Part shown: positions 1 through 11,299 of the stretch, in pieces
How the letters are laid out: every line of letters begins with the position of its first letter
How positions within the stretch are numbered: position 1 is the stretch's first letter
Source: Gnetum montanum
Taxonomy: Eukaryota; Streptophyta; Gnetopsida; Gnetales; Gnetaceae
Assembly (NCBI GenBank): GCA_015680685.1
Contig: MNCI01030331.1
Location: 64,297-100,616 of the forward strand
DNA length: 36,320 bases
Direction: 5' to 3'
Notes under the pieces: model-generated
Told to the model about the DNA's origin: nothing
Seen by the model: the letters and a program-made list of their open reading frames with translations, nothing else
The model's database searches: none
Position numbers and translations under genes: made by a program

Positions 1-89
1 TTTTGCTAAGGATTAGTTTCGACATTTGAGGTATGCATTCTACACCTAATGTGTCCCTAAGACATAACTTAATGATCTCATCTAGCTCC

Positions 90-605
90 CAAACCCACAT
101 GTTCCAAAAGATGGTGGGGAGGTTGATTGGGATCAATTTTATGGGCACCATGAGGAGATGCAAATCACATCTATCAATCCTAGCCAGCAAAAACAATAGT
201 TTGGAGATGATGCAATGCTATTTGACTACCTAGAGATAATGCATGGTAAGTTGATTACCTGCATAGATGCCATGTAGTCCAAGACTAATCATCATTTTTT
301 ATGGGTGGATAGGAGGCTTTCCTGCCTTTCTATGAATGTTTAGTCCTTGGGCAAATACTAATATGAACATTTTCGGTCATCACATGGGTCCCCTAGTTCA
401 ATGACAATGGAGGATTTTATTGACCCTGTGTTCATTGAGATGACCACTCTGGTCCATGAATCAAAGGTTGGACCATAAGAAATAGTAGGAGTGGAGTAAC
501 AACTAGTCAACATGGTTGATGAGACTCTCACAGAGACAGATTTCATGCAAACTAATGATGCTCCAAATAAAGCTCAAGAAAACATATTTAGTCATGATTT
601 CCTTT
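90..605 (+). pseudogene. Degenerate coding-like stretch, unrecognised
   Basis: One plus-strand frame reads as protein-like segments broken by several stops (for example the run TMEDFIDPVFIEMTTLVHES near 400-460, then further open segments to about 600). I do not recognise a family. It could be a worn fragment of a transposon gene or chance open sequence. The only support is residue composition and length of the open segments between stops, so the call is weak. Confidence 0.15.
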
Positions 606-1708
606 GACATTTCTTACTGATGATATTTATGTATTTACATGGTCTATTAGAGACACTTTTTTTAAAAAAATTAATACCATGATCAAATGGATAAATTTCT
701 AGTTAAATTTATTTGATTGTTTGGTAGGTTATATAACTTGTGAGGAAATATTGAGCTTCAGGTATATATGCTTCTAAATTATGTGCTATGATTATGCATT
801 TATGATTATGATTGTTGGTATTTCTTGATAGATCATGCTATGTGACTTTAAGTTAGTGTTGTTTTGTAGAACATGTTATGGCATTATGATGTTTAGTATG
901 ATATGCATGCTCTACTATATGGTTAGTTGGTATGTGTTTGATGCTTGTATAACTTTATGGTTGTGATGTGGATGACTTATGAAGTTTATAGGTTTAATTA
1001 TATTTTGATTGGATGCTCTAGGAGTGTATTAAGAAGTGTGGATATCTTCCTATTAGTAAAGATGAAGAAAAGTAATTGGGAAATGTTAGAAAAATATAGT
1101 TCATAAATAAAGTGGTTTATATTTTGATTTATAAACAAACATAGTTTATTTTTCACTCATCCTTCTTGATCATGCATATCGATTTTTTGTTACGTTTCTT
1201 CTTCTTTTTTGATTTTTTTCATTTCTTGGTTGATTTTTGTAATTTCTAGAATATTTAGAAGTTGGTGCTAGGTAAGCTATGGGCTAAGAGGTTTAATTTG
1301 GGTTTTGGAGAATCTAGAACTTTATTGGAACCATTTTCATGCTTTAGATTTTTGTTTTTGGTTTCTATTTTTGAGGAGTTTCCACTTGAGATGAATGTTT
1401 TTACTTGTTCTCCATCTTGAACAATTTGAGTTTTTTGCAATGTGATTAAGACATTTAGGACATATATGATGTGAATTTGTGTGATGATGTAAATGGTGTA
1501 TGTGTGGTTTCAATATTACCAATGGTGTATGATCTTAAATTTGTAACAATATATGATAGAAAAAATGCATCATTCTTAGGAATGTGTTTTATTTTCTCTT
1601 TCCAAGAACTATGAGTCACATGCATAACACATTCTAAAAAGCATAAATTGAGAGATACATGTGTATCATTGTGCAATTATAGAAATATTAGAGAAAATAG
1701 TACTAGTT

Positions 1709-1717
1709 CACTACAAG
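1709..1717 (+). other. Candidate CACTA-type terminal motif
   Basis: CACTACAAG matches the usual start of plant CACTA (En/Spm) terminal inverted repeats. No matching inverted end (CTTGTAGTG) was found at the far side of the Ulp1 pseudogene, so this may be chance. The inverted 18-bp similarity 1772-1789 / 9194-9211 lies about 60 bp inside it. Confidence 0.2.
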
Positions 1718-2284
1718 CATGGAAGACCTTGTTGTTAGAAGCTAAAACTTATTCAAAAAAGGGCTTGTGACATGCAACTCGCACTTGAGTCATAAACTAA
1801 CCAAAAGCAACAGTGCTAGTGTCTTGTGACTATGAATCTACTCATAATTAATATCTAAGAATTTGATGAAAATAGTGCTAGAGACATGTNATCGCATACT
1901 CCAATAAAAGACATTAAGGGTTCAAATCACAAATATACTAATGGGTATGAGGATTCTAAAGTAGAGGTACTATAGTAATGGTCTATTTGTCATACTATAA
2001 AATATAATGCCTATACCAACTTCTTCATTAAAAAATATAATAAAATCATATTATTCTTTATCATTTATTTCAAAATTAAAATAGTTATCTCAAATAATGC
2101 AAGATCTTTTGAGTGAGAAGATTGAAGTGAAAAATTAACTAGATAACCTACAATATAGTTGCCTTTTATTGAATTCTACCACTTGAATCCTAGATCATAT
2201 TCTTCAAGCACTATTGGTCACATTGCTAATATAAAGCTCCCATAAGAATTTTCCAAAATGTACTTCAATATATTTAGCAAGTAA

Positions 2285-2396
2285 TGTTGAACACACCATG
2301 CTATCACCATGTCCACCTAGTATTTACACTACTACTACCCATTACTATGTCAATAAAGCTCTTTATTATCTTACTTAATTGAGATGTAAATTAACA
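2285..2396 (+). repeat. 112-bp LTR-like direct repeat, copy 1
   Basis: Begins TGTTGAACAC and ends TTAACA. It aligns along its length with 4873-4984. About 14 bp upstream of the TG (ATTTAGCA..TAA) are also similar in both copies, so the true boundary could be slightly further left. Confidence 0.6.
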
Positions 2397-2399
2397 AAT

Positions 2400-2411
2400 T
2401 GGTATAAGAGC
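2400..2411 (+). other. Primer binding site, copy 1
   Basis: TGGTATAAGAGC differs by one base from TGGTATCAGAGC, the common plant copia primer site complementary to the 3' end of initiator methionine tRNA. It lies three bases after the LTR-like repeat. Confidence 0.6.
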
Positions 2412-2461
2412 TAGATTGAATTAATTATTTAGGCTCTTATCTTATTAAGTTCATTAAGATA

Positions 2462-2551
2462 ATTAGTATTACTAAGTACATTGAAAAAATAGAAAAGTTC
2501 AATGGTAGCAACTATAGCTATTGGAAGCTCATGATGAAAATTCTAGTAGAG
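2462..2551 (+). pseudogene. Copia-type gag N-terminus remnant, copy 1
   Basis: Thirty codons read as a copia gag start, including the typical segment FNGSNYSYWKLMMKIL. The start codon is decayed (ATT where copy 2 has ATG). After residue 30 the frame runs directly into the 226-bp tandem array, so the rest of gag and all of pol are absent. Confidence 0.6.
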
Positions 2552-4660
2552 ACTGTAGGAGGATGCTAGTCACACATGCTTAAAGTTTAGCTAGAACTTC
2601 CAATTGGATGAACTTTTACCTTTTGGAAGCCACAATCTCTAAGAAATTCATCATAACTAAAAGGTATTAATGCTTTTCGGATGATCCTCTCCCTTCTTGT
2701 AGCATCAAATTACAAGTAATTTTTACCTCCAAAAAGGTCTCTGTGTCTTGCAATTGGGACTACAAGAGGATGCTAGACACACTAGCTCATAGTTTACATG
2801 GACAGTACTTTTGGTTGATCCTATGCCATTTGAAAGCCATGATCTCCTAGCAATTCTTCGTAACTAGAAGGTCTTAATGCCTTTCAAATGATCTTCATCA
2901 TTTTGGAAGATCCTCTCCCTACCGGTAGCATCAAATTATAAGAAATTATTCCCTTCCAAAATGTTTGTGTGCCTTCTAATCAAAACTGCGAAAGGGTGCT
3001 AGTAGTAAATGCTCATAGTTTACCTAGACCCTACTTTTGGTTGATCCTATGCCAACTAGAAGCCATGATCTCCAAAAAATTATTTGCAATCGAAAGGTCT
3101 TAATGCCTTCCAGATGATCTTTGGCCTTATGGATGACTCTCTTCCTTTCGATAGCATCAAATTACAAGAAATTTTTTCTTTCTAGAAGGTTTGTGTGCCT
3201 TCCCACTAGGATTGCATGTGTGCTAGATGTAATGGCTTACAATTTATATGGACCTTGATTTTGGTTGATCCTCTACCATTTGAAATCCATGATCTCTTAG
3301 TAATTCTTTACAACTGAAAGGTGTTAATGCCTTTCAAATGATCTTCAGTCTTCTAGATGATCCTCTCCCTTCTAGTAGCATCAATGTACAAGAAAAGTTT
3401 CCCTTTTGAAAGGTTTGTGTGCCTTTCTATTGGGATCATAGGAGGATGCTAGAAGCAATGGCTTATAGTTCACAATGGACCCTTCCTCCAATTGATCCTC
3501 TACCATCTAGAAGCCATGATCTCCTGGAAATTCTTCCCAATTGGAAGGCCTTAATGTCTTTCAGTTAATCTTTGGCTTTCTAGATGAGCCTCTTCCTTCT
3601 AGTAGCATCTAATTACAAGTAAATTTTTTCCTTCTAGAGGGTCTATATGCCTTTCATTTGGGACTATGGGAGGATGCTAGATGCAAAGGCTTGTAGTTTA
3701 CATGGACTCTACTTTTGGTTGATCCTCTAGCATCTAGAAGCCATGATCTCCTAGTAATTCTTTGCAATTGAAAGGTCTTAATGCCTTCTAGATGATCTTT
3801 GGACTTTTAAATGATCCTCTTCCTTCCAACATCTAATTACAAGCAATTTTTCCCTCATGAAAGGTTTGTGTACGCTCAAGTTGGAAGTGTGGGAGGGTGC
3901 AAGATGTTATGGCTCATAGTTTATATGGACCCTGCTTTTGGTTGACCCTCTACCATCTATAAGCCGTGATCTCCAAGAAATTCTTCACAACCAAAAGGTC
4001 TTAATGCCTTTTGGATAATCTTTGACCTTCCAAATGATCCTCTCCCTTCTAATTCCATCAAATTACAAGCAATTTTTTCCTTTTCAAAGGTCTATGTGCT
4101 CTCTAGTTGGAATTGTAGGAGGGTGCTAGACACAATGGCTTGTAGTTTATATGGACCTTGTTTTTGGTTGATCCTCTTCCATCAAGCAGTCATGATCTCC
4201 AAGAAATTCTTTGCAATTAGAAGGTCTTAATTCCTTCTCAATGATCTTCAACCTTCTAAATGACCATCTCCCTTCTAGTAGCATCAAATTATAAGTAATT
4301 GTTTCCTTCTCGAAGGTCTGTGTACCTTCCAATTGGGATTGTAGGAGGGTCCTAGATGTAATGGCTTATAGTTTACATGGACTTTACTTCCAATTGACCC
4401 TTTGCCATTTGGAAGCCATGATCTTCTAGCAATTCTTCACAACCAGAAGGTCTTAATGCCTTCTAGATGACCCTCTCCCTTTTTGTAGCATCAAATTATA
4501 AGCAATTTTTTCCTTTTGAAAGGTGTTTGTGCCTTTTTGTTGGAATTTTGGGAGGGTGGTAGATGCAATGGCTCATAGTTTAGCTAGGATTCACAACCAG
4601 ATCACCGTTTGCCTTTTGGAAGCCGCAATCTTAGAGCAATGTTCCCTTCCAATATGTGTT
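2545..4660 (+). repeat. 226-bp tandem repeat array, about nine copies
   Basis: The landmark AGCATCAAATTA recurs near 2701, 2927, 3153, 3377, 3604, 3828, 4054, 4280 and 4487, giving a period of 224-227 bp with a shorter last step of 207. Other landmarks (AAGGTCTTAATGCCTT, GCCATGATCTCC, GGAGGGTGCTAG) keep the same spacing. Copies are clearly diverged from each other. Within each unit, short motifs such as CCTTCTAGATGATCCTC recur, suggesting an older sub-repeat. No reading frame is conserved between copies, so this is a satellite-like array rather than coding sequence. Confidence 0.85.
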
Positions 4661-4872
4661 GTGGATAAGATTTCTTGAAATGTTATTATCATGATTAGAA
4701 CCATGACAAATCTAGAGAGGTGAATGACTTGAAGCATAAAAATTTGTACTGGTAATGCTCCTACCTTTATGGTATACTCTAAGCAATAAGGGCTACTATT
4801 CATTAGTGGTTGGGATGATGATTCTTCTCTACCATTATCCATAGATGTAGATGATTATTATTTAGCAAATAA

Positions 4873-4984
4873 TGTTGACCATACCATACTATCACCATGT
4901 CCACATAGTATTTAGATGGCTACCACCCATTACTGTGTTAATAAAATGCTTTATTATGTTGCCAAATTGAGGTGTAAATTAACA
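4873..4984 (+). repeat. 112-bp LTR-like direct repeat, copy 2
   Basis: Begins TGTTGACCAT and ends AAACA style TTAACA. Exactly the same length as copy 1 (2285-2396) and similar throughout, with scattered substitutions. Confidence 0.6.
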
Positions 4985-4987
4985 AAT

Positions 4988-4999
4988 TGGTATCATAGC
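4988..4999 (+). other. Primer binding site, copy 2
   Basis: TGGTATCATAGC differs by one base from the initiator-Met-tRNA primer site consensus TGGTATCAGAGC, three bases after LTR copy 2. Confidence 0.65.
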
Positions 5000-5049
5000 T
5001 AGGCTGAATTAATTATTTAGGATCTTATCTTCTTAAGTGCATTAAGATA

Positions 5050-5106
5050 ATGAGTACTTCTAAGTACATTGAAGAAATAGAAAATTTCAATGGCAGTAAC
5101 TATAGC
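5050..5106 (+). pseudogene. Copia-type gag N-terminus remnant, copy 2
   Basis: Starts with an intact ATG and reads 19 codons ending in the copia gag signature NFNGSNYS. It then passes into sequence resembling one shortened unit of the 226-bp repeat (5110-5235). This copy keeps the start codon that copy 1 has lost. Confidence 0.6.
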
Positions 5107-5235
5107 CATGCCTATGGGCAGGTGTTGGTCACACATGCTCATAGTTTACCTGTACTTGCCTTCTAGTGTTCACATTCTCAGTGCAATTGTTCCCTTTTAG
5201 AAGGTCTGGGTGCCTTCTAGTGGGAACTATGTGCT

Positions 5236-6165
5236 ACATTAACCTCACAATATGATGTTAAGATCAATTTGTACATGATGTACAAACTATGACTTACATG
5301 TCTTCATAGACTAACTTCAAGGCTACGAGTACATGCATATCATAGTTTTTTTTAAAACTATGATGGCATGCCAAATGCATGGTTTCACAACTCTGATGTG
5401 TGAGATAATGTGTCATGCATTTTCCTCATAGCCTGAAAACTTGTAAATAGTGCATGAAGTTGTGAATTGTAATTATGTAGCATCTTGAAATAGAAAAATC
5501 CTCAACATAGTGTATTCAATTGTGACTCACATGTCCTCGCATATTGGAGATAGTGCATGATACTATGATGCACATGTCATGATAGTCTATCACTGTGAGG
5601 TGCAAGGTGATGTAAATCACAATCTTAATGGAGTGCAATCCCCTGTGTTTTGCATTATTCACATGATAGATATGGAAGGGCAATGCAACACACATGTTAT
5701 CGTAAATCAATTATAACTATTACCTTTTAGATTAGAAATTAATATTTTATATCTTTCAATGATAGATATTTTTTGAGCATATTTTTGAAGCTTTTGTTTA
5801 ATCGTAAGTGTCAAACTTATCTTAACATACAATTAAGGATGAGTTATGAGAGACAAAAAATGTTATAACAATCAATAATCGAATATATATAGAATATCAA
5901 ATTGTCAACCTTAATAGAAAATGTTACGGATAATTTATTACACATACTTTTACAAAAATGAGAAAGATATTCATTATAACTAAAATCATTTACAGAATCA
6001 TGGAAGAGATGCATTTACAACACATAATACATCACATAATACGAACATGTTCACTATAGTTGCATCACATAATTAAATTTAGTTACATTTTATAATAGAT
6101 CTAAACCATATTCACTTTAGTTCTTATTCAACATATGTTGCAAACACATGTTTCGTCAAGCTTGA
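5236..6165. repeat. AT-rich stretch with short subterminal-type repeats
   Basis: No gene. Several degenerate copies of a motif of the type ATAGTGCATGA..ACATGTC occur between about 5250 and 5700, some in inverted orientation (for example around 5555-5605, where ATAGT..ACTAT and TGATAG..CTATCA dyads are visible). Related motifs occur at 1865-1900 and 8850-9110. This pattern resembles the subterminal repeats of plant DNA transposons. Confidence 0.35.
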
Positions 6166-6169
6166 TGAA

Positions 6170-8475
6170 CTTTAGAAGAACTTAGAATTTCCTATATCAT
6201 GCTCTTTCGTTACACTGAAACATCACTAGAAGTGAAATTCAACTTTTTACAATGTACCAAGTGATGCATAAAGATTATTGTATACATTATACAATCATAT
6301 CCATTTTCTTATATTGGAAGACCATCAATAGTACTAATAGTCCATTTTGAAACTACCTTTTTCCTCTTTCCCTTAATTTCAATGACATCATTAGAGCAAA
6401 GAGACTCGCCATCGAATAAGTAGTTAATAAAATTTAGCATCAATTTCCTAACTGGCTACAAGATGTTGTGAAGAAGACATTGAATCATACACTAAAATTT
6501 TATATGCCAATACATAATCAATAACAGGAATCCAATGCTCACTAGTGTTCACAGGAAAATAGAAGAATGTATGTTCGGATTGCAAGAACTCATCCCAACA
6601 CATTTTATATTTAAGCTCTTTAACAATATCTATTTCTACGAAAAAATAATCAACTTCTTCTTCAACATACGTACTACTTTCAACATTTAGGATATGTTTT
6701 TTGCTACTTTTCTTTGTTTTATGTCTCAACTAGTTTTTCTGAGAGACCTACATCTTGCTCTTGAAGGACTTTGCATAACATTGAAACATACTGTTGAAGA
6801 TGAAATATTTTATATTTTAAAATTCATAGGAACCATAGAGATACTTTTGAATTTCCTTCAAGTGCATGATGTAGACATCTATGATGTCATTGTCCAACCA
6901 TTCTTTCCATCCTTTTTTATATAAAGTCTTAAAAGAAAATCATGTGGCACCATATGGGGCAAATGATATCCTCACAAGATCTTTGTTATCAAGTAGATTG
7001 GAAACAAACAACTACATCACTCTATTAATTGTTGCATAGTCATCAATTGGTGTTTTGAAAGCAACATTGGCAGCAATTACAAGGTGGAAAAATTAGATAA
7101 TAAACTCATACTACAGTTTACAATTATAGTTTCATGGATATAATAAGACAATAACAATAACATTTTACAAAAACATTCACCTTGATAGATGCACTAAACA
7201 TAACAAATGCAACAATAATAACAAGTTTAGTTACTTGTTGTGTTCTAGAAATTCTTCGTCTCATAAATTAATTGTTCTTTGTTGTACTTGGCAGAAACAA
7301 ATAATCTCTTGACTATTTTGGGTGTACCCATATCATTCAAATTTGTTACACACATTAACATTAAGGACATTCAAAGAGAAGGTTATAAAAATAATAAAGA
7401 TTTAAAGAAATTTAGAAAATGTACAACATCATACCATTATTAGGGTCTTTTGTGATGTTGCTTCTATCAAGGTGAATGTTTTTGGCCACTAATGCATTCC
7501 TTAGCATGCATATTTTAATATTTAGTGCTACAATTTCATCATCCATTTTTTGATTCTAAATAATAAGCTTCTCCATGAAACTATTTTCATTAGCTTCAAT
7601 GTTCTCTATGTTTTCCTTGAGTGAATTATTCTCTTCCTACACAGAGACTTGTCAAATTTCAACTCCTCCACAATATTCCAACTTGTTGCATTACTTTTGA
7701 AATATTGATGTAATGTCTTAATCACATTATCTAACTTGTCTTAGATTACTTTTAAAGAACATTTTTTGTGATAGAAAATATCTTTCATAGAAGGTTTCTC
7801 ATCTTCTTTCACATCAAATGAGCATTCAAGCCTCTTAGACAACAATGCATTCCTAAAAATGCTATCACAATCCAACTTTACTATATCTTGAAGATGCACA
7901 GGGATAAATTGTATGTTATGCTTCTATAATAATTTTCTCACTATAATTGGAAAGCCAAGAGACTCTTTAACATCATGGTGTTGTCATGCCCTTCCACACC
8001 TCATCTCAAATAGTATGGTCACTAAGATATCAAAAGAAAGACCTTCATTGTTATCCAATGCCCACATGACTACAATTGCATTATTGTAAATCTTAGCTTT
8101 GATTGCTTTTACTAGAAATAAATCCCATTGCATAAATTTGGAAAGAAAAAATAACTTTGTATAGTAATTTGGGTTGCTATCTCTCTTATCAAATTTCTCG
8201 GTATATTGAATTAAGTGATTTTTACTTTTCTTCCACCTTTGTTCTTTGATAGTTGGTACATTACTATATGAAACTTGTATGATATTTGCAATATCATTTG
8301 TGTTAAAGGTAAAATTTTGACCTTGTATAGTGGCTTACAAAGTATTTATCCCATCTAAGACACCATCATTCAACCATTCATAAAAATTGCAAATAACATT
8401 TTTATCATTATAACCTTCCATTATCATCGAATTACATTTTCCAATTCTCTTTAACTTCTGAAAAAGAATAGACAT
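6170..8475 (-). pseudogene. Ulp1-type cysteine protease transposon gene, decayed
   Basis: Read on the minus strand, roughly 8475 to 6170 gives long open segments broken by stops and frame changes. The C-terminal part matches the Ulp1/SENP SUMO-protease catalytic domain: a His in EHWIPVIDY (codon near 6535), the following Asp, a YDSMSS turn, and a Cys in NGYDCIMY (codon 6291-6293). The glutamine that normally precedes the catalytic Cys is replaced by an in-frame TAA. The N-terminal part (about 7700-8475) contains a segment VVMWALDNNEGLSFDILVTI-like, resembling the plant-transposon domain often found with Ulp1. Such proteins are common in plant Mutator-like and CACTA elements. The type of element is not settled. 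No intact product is possible. Confidence 0.6.
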
Positions 8476-8819
8476 TTTTCACAACTTCAAAATAGTTTTG
8501 ACATTACATTCACAAACTAAGGCAATTGCTACAATTTTAAAAATTAAATAACTTTTAAAATGACATAACACAAAAAATTTGATGAACAACTGTATCATTA
8601 TATTTTTGAAATAACTACAATTCAAAAAAATACAACTACTCACAGGAAAGATCTCTTTGGCTATTGCCTTTAGCTTTTACCACACTCATGATTGGATATA
8701 ACTTTGACAACAATCAGCTAATTGTAGCTATGCTGCATTAAAATTAACATTATTAGCACATATTAAAAATAGTGTTATAGGACTACAAGTAGTAGTTCAC
8801 TTGTAGATGTACTACTAGT

Positions 8820-9140
8820 AAATTACAAGGCGTAATCAGAAATCAAAAATAAATAGAAAATAGTGCCAAAAGACCACATGTCATTGTGTGGTCATAGTTT
8901 ATCATATTAAATATATTTCAAAAAATAGTGCAAGGCGCATGTCTCTCACAAATGAAAATAGAAAAATAAAAAAAATAGTGATATGAAACTACATGTTGCA
9001 TTGTGGTTGTAGTTTTCATATATGAATAGATGTCAACAAATAGTATGAGGTGCAGGTCTCTCACAATTGAAAACCAAGACATTTAAAAAATAGTGCCACA
9101 AAACTATGTTTCGTAGTGTGGTCACAATCCTCCATAAAGC
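8820..9140. repeat. About 118-bp degenerate tandem repeat with hairpins
   Basis: The phrase AAATAGTG recurs near 8854, 8920, 8974, 9035 (variant) and 9092, as alternating A and B units with an A-to-A period near 119 bp. Each A unit carries a small perfect dyad, for instance GACCACA..TGTGGTC around 8871-8893. The array lies upstream of the Ulp1 pseudogene, so it may be the subterminal region of the same transposon. Confidence 0.5.
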
Positions 9141-9399
9141 TAAATATGAAATTGTTTATTCATGTGAGTCACAGTGAATTGCATGTTTCAAATCTAAAGT
9201 GCGAGTTACATAGACTCACATAGCAAAAAATATTTTACATGAGATACATTCTATTGCATAATTAGAATATTTTCAAATAAAAATGTGCAAGATGCATAGG
9301 CTCTCATTGAAATTGAATCTGAATCCTAAACCTAAACAAGCAAATGAATGTCAATTTTTTAAAAAAAAGAGCAAAGAAAATAATGCATGATTACTTACT

Positions 9400-9665
9400 A
9401 GATGTGTTGTTGCCAAGGAGGGATAGAGTGGAGTAGAACAAATTAGCACTAGGCACAATAGAGTACAAAGTCATGGAGTAGAGAGCAAATGAGTGACAGT
9501 AGTAGAGTGTAGCGGTAAGGGTAGTGGTGAAGGACAACAAGAGTAGCAGAGTGTAGCACTAGCGATGGAGCATAGCGGTAGTAGCAAAGTACAACAACAG
9601 TGGTGGACCATAGTATCAAAGTAGAGTAGTAGAGCACAATAGGTGGGAGAAGGCACAAAAATTTT
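9400..9665. repeat. AGTAG-rich simple-sequence region
   Basis: Low-complexity purine-rich sequence built from imperfect AGT/AGC triplets (GAGTAG, GTAGCGG, AGTAGTAG). Open frames on both strands here are by-products of the triplet composition and are not called as genes. Confidence 0.5.
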
Positions 9666-9829
9666 TTATGGGATCCAATCATCAAAATGGGATTTTGGTT
9701 TTTATGGTATAATGTTTAACCCATGTCTAATGTCCTAATGGGTATGTTGTGGAGCCATGTCCATGTCCATGGGTGAATGTGAATCCATTTGCAATGGCAT
9801 GTATGCCATCATACATGCCCTTAGGTCAT

Positions 9830-10057
9830 TCATGGCCTAATGGGAACATTTTGTTGACTTTGGGCATTGTCATCATGTAGTGCTAAAAATTGAATACAAC
9901 TTTTCTCAAAATGTTTCCTAGTATCATTGAGATGATAATAATCATCATTGATTGATATACTTGGCTTTCTAGATTGTATGGGAACCTTGTTATTTTGCTT
10001 TAGTTTAACTACTTCATTGAAAAGATTTTGAAGTGAAGTCAATATCTAGGTCATTTG
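9830..10057 (-). pseudogene. Older gypsy gag, C-terminal half (split by insertion)
   Basis: A minus-strand segment reads as a gag-like tail (VVKLKQNNKVPIQ, RKHFEKSCIQFLALHDD). It is the continuation of the gag N-terminal part at 28713-29569: reading through the ATTTG target duplication keeps the same frame. The central 18.7-kb element therefore inserted inside this pre-existing gag. One TAG stop lies just inside the left piece. No pol of this older element is recognised to the left, so it is truncated or lost. Confidence 0.6.
10053..10057. repeat. Target site duplication, left (ATTTG)
   Basis: ATTTG immediately precedes the left LTR and is repeated exactly after the right LTR at 28713-28717. 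A 5-bp duplication is the normal result of Ty3/gypsy integration. Confidence 0.85.
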
Positions 10058-10650
10058 TGTACCATCCAAAATTGTCGGTCTTTGGTTGGAAGGAAACAGA
10101 GACCGGGGGATCACCGAACATGCACAGAAGATCCTACCTTCGCTTGAAGATGAGCTGGAATGAACGAAGGCAAAGTACCTTGAGTGGTCCGCACGTGGAT
10201 CAGGCAAGGATTTCCCCAAACGTACACCGAGGTGCTACATGCTAGGTTATATGTAAACAACGTAATAGGAGTAAAGCATGAGCATAAATTGCAGAATTGA
10301 TGCAAACGGAGCGTAAAGGTAAAAGAGCGTAAACAGTATACGTGTAACAATTAATGCAAAAACTGTAACAAATTTTAGGAAGAAAATGTAACAATGCTAT
10401 TTCAAAATGAGAGTTACAATGCACTTGTCTAACGTAGTTGTGGCTTTGACACAAGGCAGACGATTAGCCCCGATGGATGTAGGGATGACTGCGAGCTGGT
10501 TCAAACTGTAAGCATAAGGTAGAAGCTGTATGCTTAGTGTATAGGGCTGTCTAGTGTATAAGGTTCTCTGCTCTGGTTCTCAGCGTCTCTATTTTTCTCT
10601 CTGGTTTTGCTCCAATTTTGCCAACCGACCTTTATCTAATGAAAAATTGG

Positions 10651-10680
10651 GGTTTTTATACAGGATTAGGGTGACACGTG
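10651..10680 (-). promoter_or_regulatory. LTR promoter: TATA box and G-box (left LTR)
   Basis: On the minus strand a G-box core CACGTG (10675-10680) is followed about 13 bp later by TGTATAAAAACC (10651-10662), a good TATA box. The same pair, at the same spacing, is in the right LTR. Transcription would start roughly 25-35 bp downstream, near 10620. Inferred from motifs only. Confidence 0.5.
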
Positions 10681-10739
10681 GTGCATTGACCGGGCACAAA
10701 AGAATAAAATTTACAAGTTTACAACATGTTACATTTGTT

Positions 10740-11080
10740 GGGCATATACGCTAGGCATATACGCTGTATCAGGCGGGCGTAGACTCTGGGTGTATGTAAA
10801 CTTGGGTGTATATGCTGTGGATGTTGGGTGTATACGCTGATGGTTACTCTGTTCATGTGAGTTACTACCCTATATCAAGTCTTGCTCTATAGTGTTATTT
10901 CCATGCTATCTTTGAGAATTACGTGTTGGGCGTATACATCAGTTGTACCTGCTAAACGTACATGTGAGGCATCTACGCTGGGCGTATACGTTAAGCATGT
11001 ACGCTGGACATGTACGCTGGGCGTATATGCTAGGCATATACGTTGGGCGTATACGCTGAGTATGTACACTGGGTGCATAC
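10740..11080. repeat. GCGTATACGC motif run in the left LTR (U3)
   Basis: More than ten degenerate copies of the dyad GCGTATACGC (variants GGCATATACGCT, GCGTATACGTT, ACGCTGGGCGTAT). One perfect copy lies at 11047-11056. The run lies upstream of the LTR TATA box in element orientation, that is, in U3. The same motif fills the gag leader and the antisense gene's intron 1. Confidence 0.75.
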
Positions 11081-11299
11081 ATACTTAGTGTAAACTAAGT
11101 ATTTCAAGCTTCGAAGTTGCTAGGTTTGATAGCAGATGTCGTGGTCGTCTGTGGGTCCCTGGGACCTGCTTCTTCTTGAGTTCGACTCTGCTTGAAGCTG
11201 TCTATGGGGCCCTCAAGCTTCAGCCATGCTGAGGAACGTCATGACTTAGCCCGGTTCTTGTTGGAGAAGTACTAAGCTCGAAATTTTTGTGGTGTTTTA

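Larger units (their letters stand above)
1..2284. other. AT-rich decayed spacer, no clear gene
   Basis: No convincing gene is visible on either strand. The stretch is AT-rich with many stops. It contains one plus-strand coding-like remnant (listed separately), a candidate CACTA-type end CACTACAAG at 1709-1717, and a single unresolved base (N) at 1890. The bases at 1772-1789 recur, inverted and with about 16 of 18 matches, at 9194-9211, which may mark the subterminal regions of an old DNA transposon. Confidence 0.5.
2285..5235 (+). mobile_element. TRIM-like copia-type element with 226-bp repeat interior
   Basis: Two 112-bp direct repeats (2285-2396 and 4873-4984), each starting TGTTGA and ending ACA, are each followed three bases later by a close match to the initiator-Met-tRNA primer site used by Ty1/copia elements, and then by a short copia-like gag start. 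Between them the interior is almost entirely a 226-bp tandem array. A second, much shorter interior (4985-5235) follows the second repeat, so the arrangement is LTR-interior-LTR-truncated interior, as in tandem TRIMs sharing an LTR. There is no pol. No third LTR was found, and a target duplication could not be identified. LTR size fits TRIM elements; the array makes it atypical. Confidence 0.6.
10058..11299 (-). repeat. 3' LTR (left copy)
   Basis: Plus strand starts TGTACCATCC; the right end reads GGTGTTTTA where the other LTR has GGTGTTTCA, so the terminal CA is changed to TA by one transition at 11298. Contains a TATA/G-box pair (10651-10680) and a run of CGTATACGC-type motifs (about 10740-11080). 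At 1,242 bp it is 56 bp shorter than the right copy, mainly from fewer repeats in the motif run. Confidence 0.9.

Noticed and set aside
4147-4842. Open frames within or beside the 226-bp array
   Set aside because: Not conserved between array units, so unlikely to be coding.
9449-9685. 78-codon minus-strand frame rich in Leu, Tyr and Ser
   Set aside because: Comes from a triplet-rich low-complexity stretch; a second overlapping frame is equally open.
10882-11088. Open frames on both strands in the left LTR
   Set aside because: Same repeat effect; the region is U3 of an LTR.
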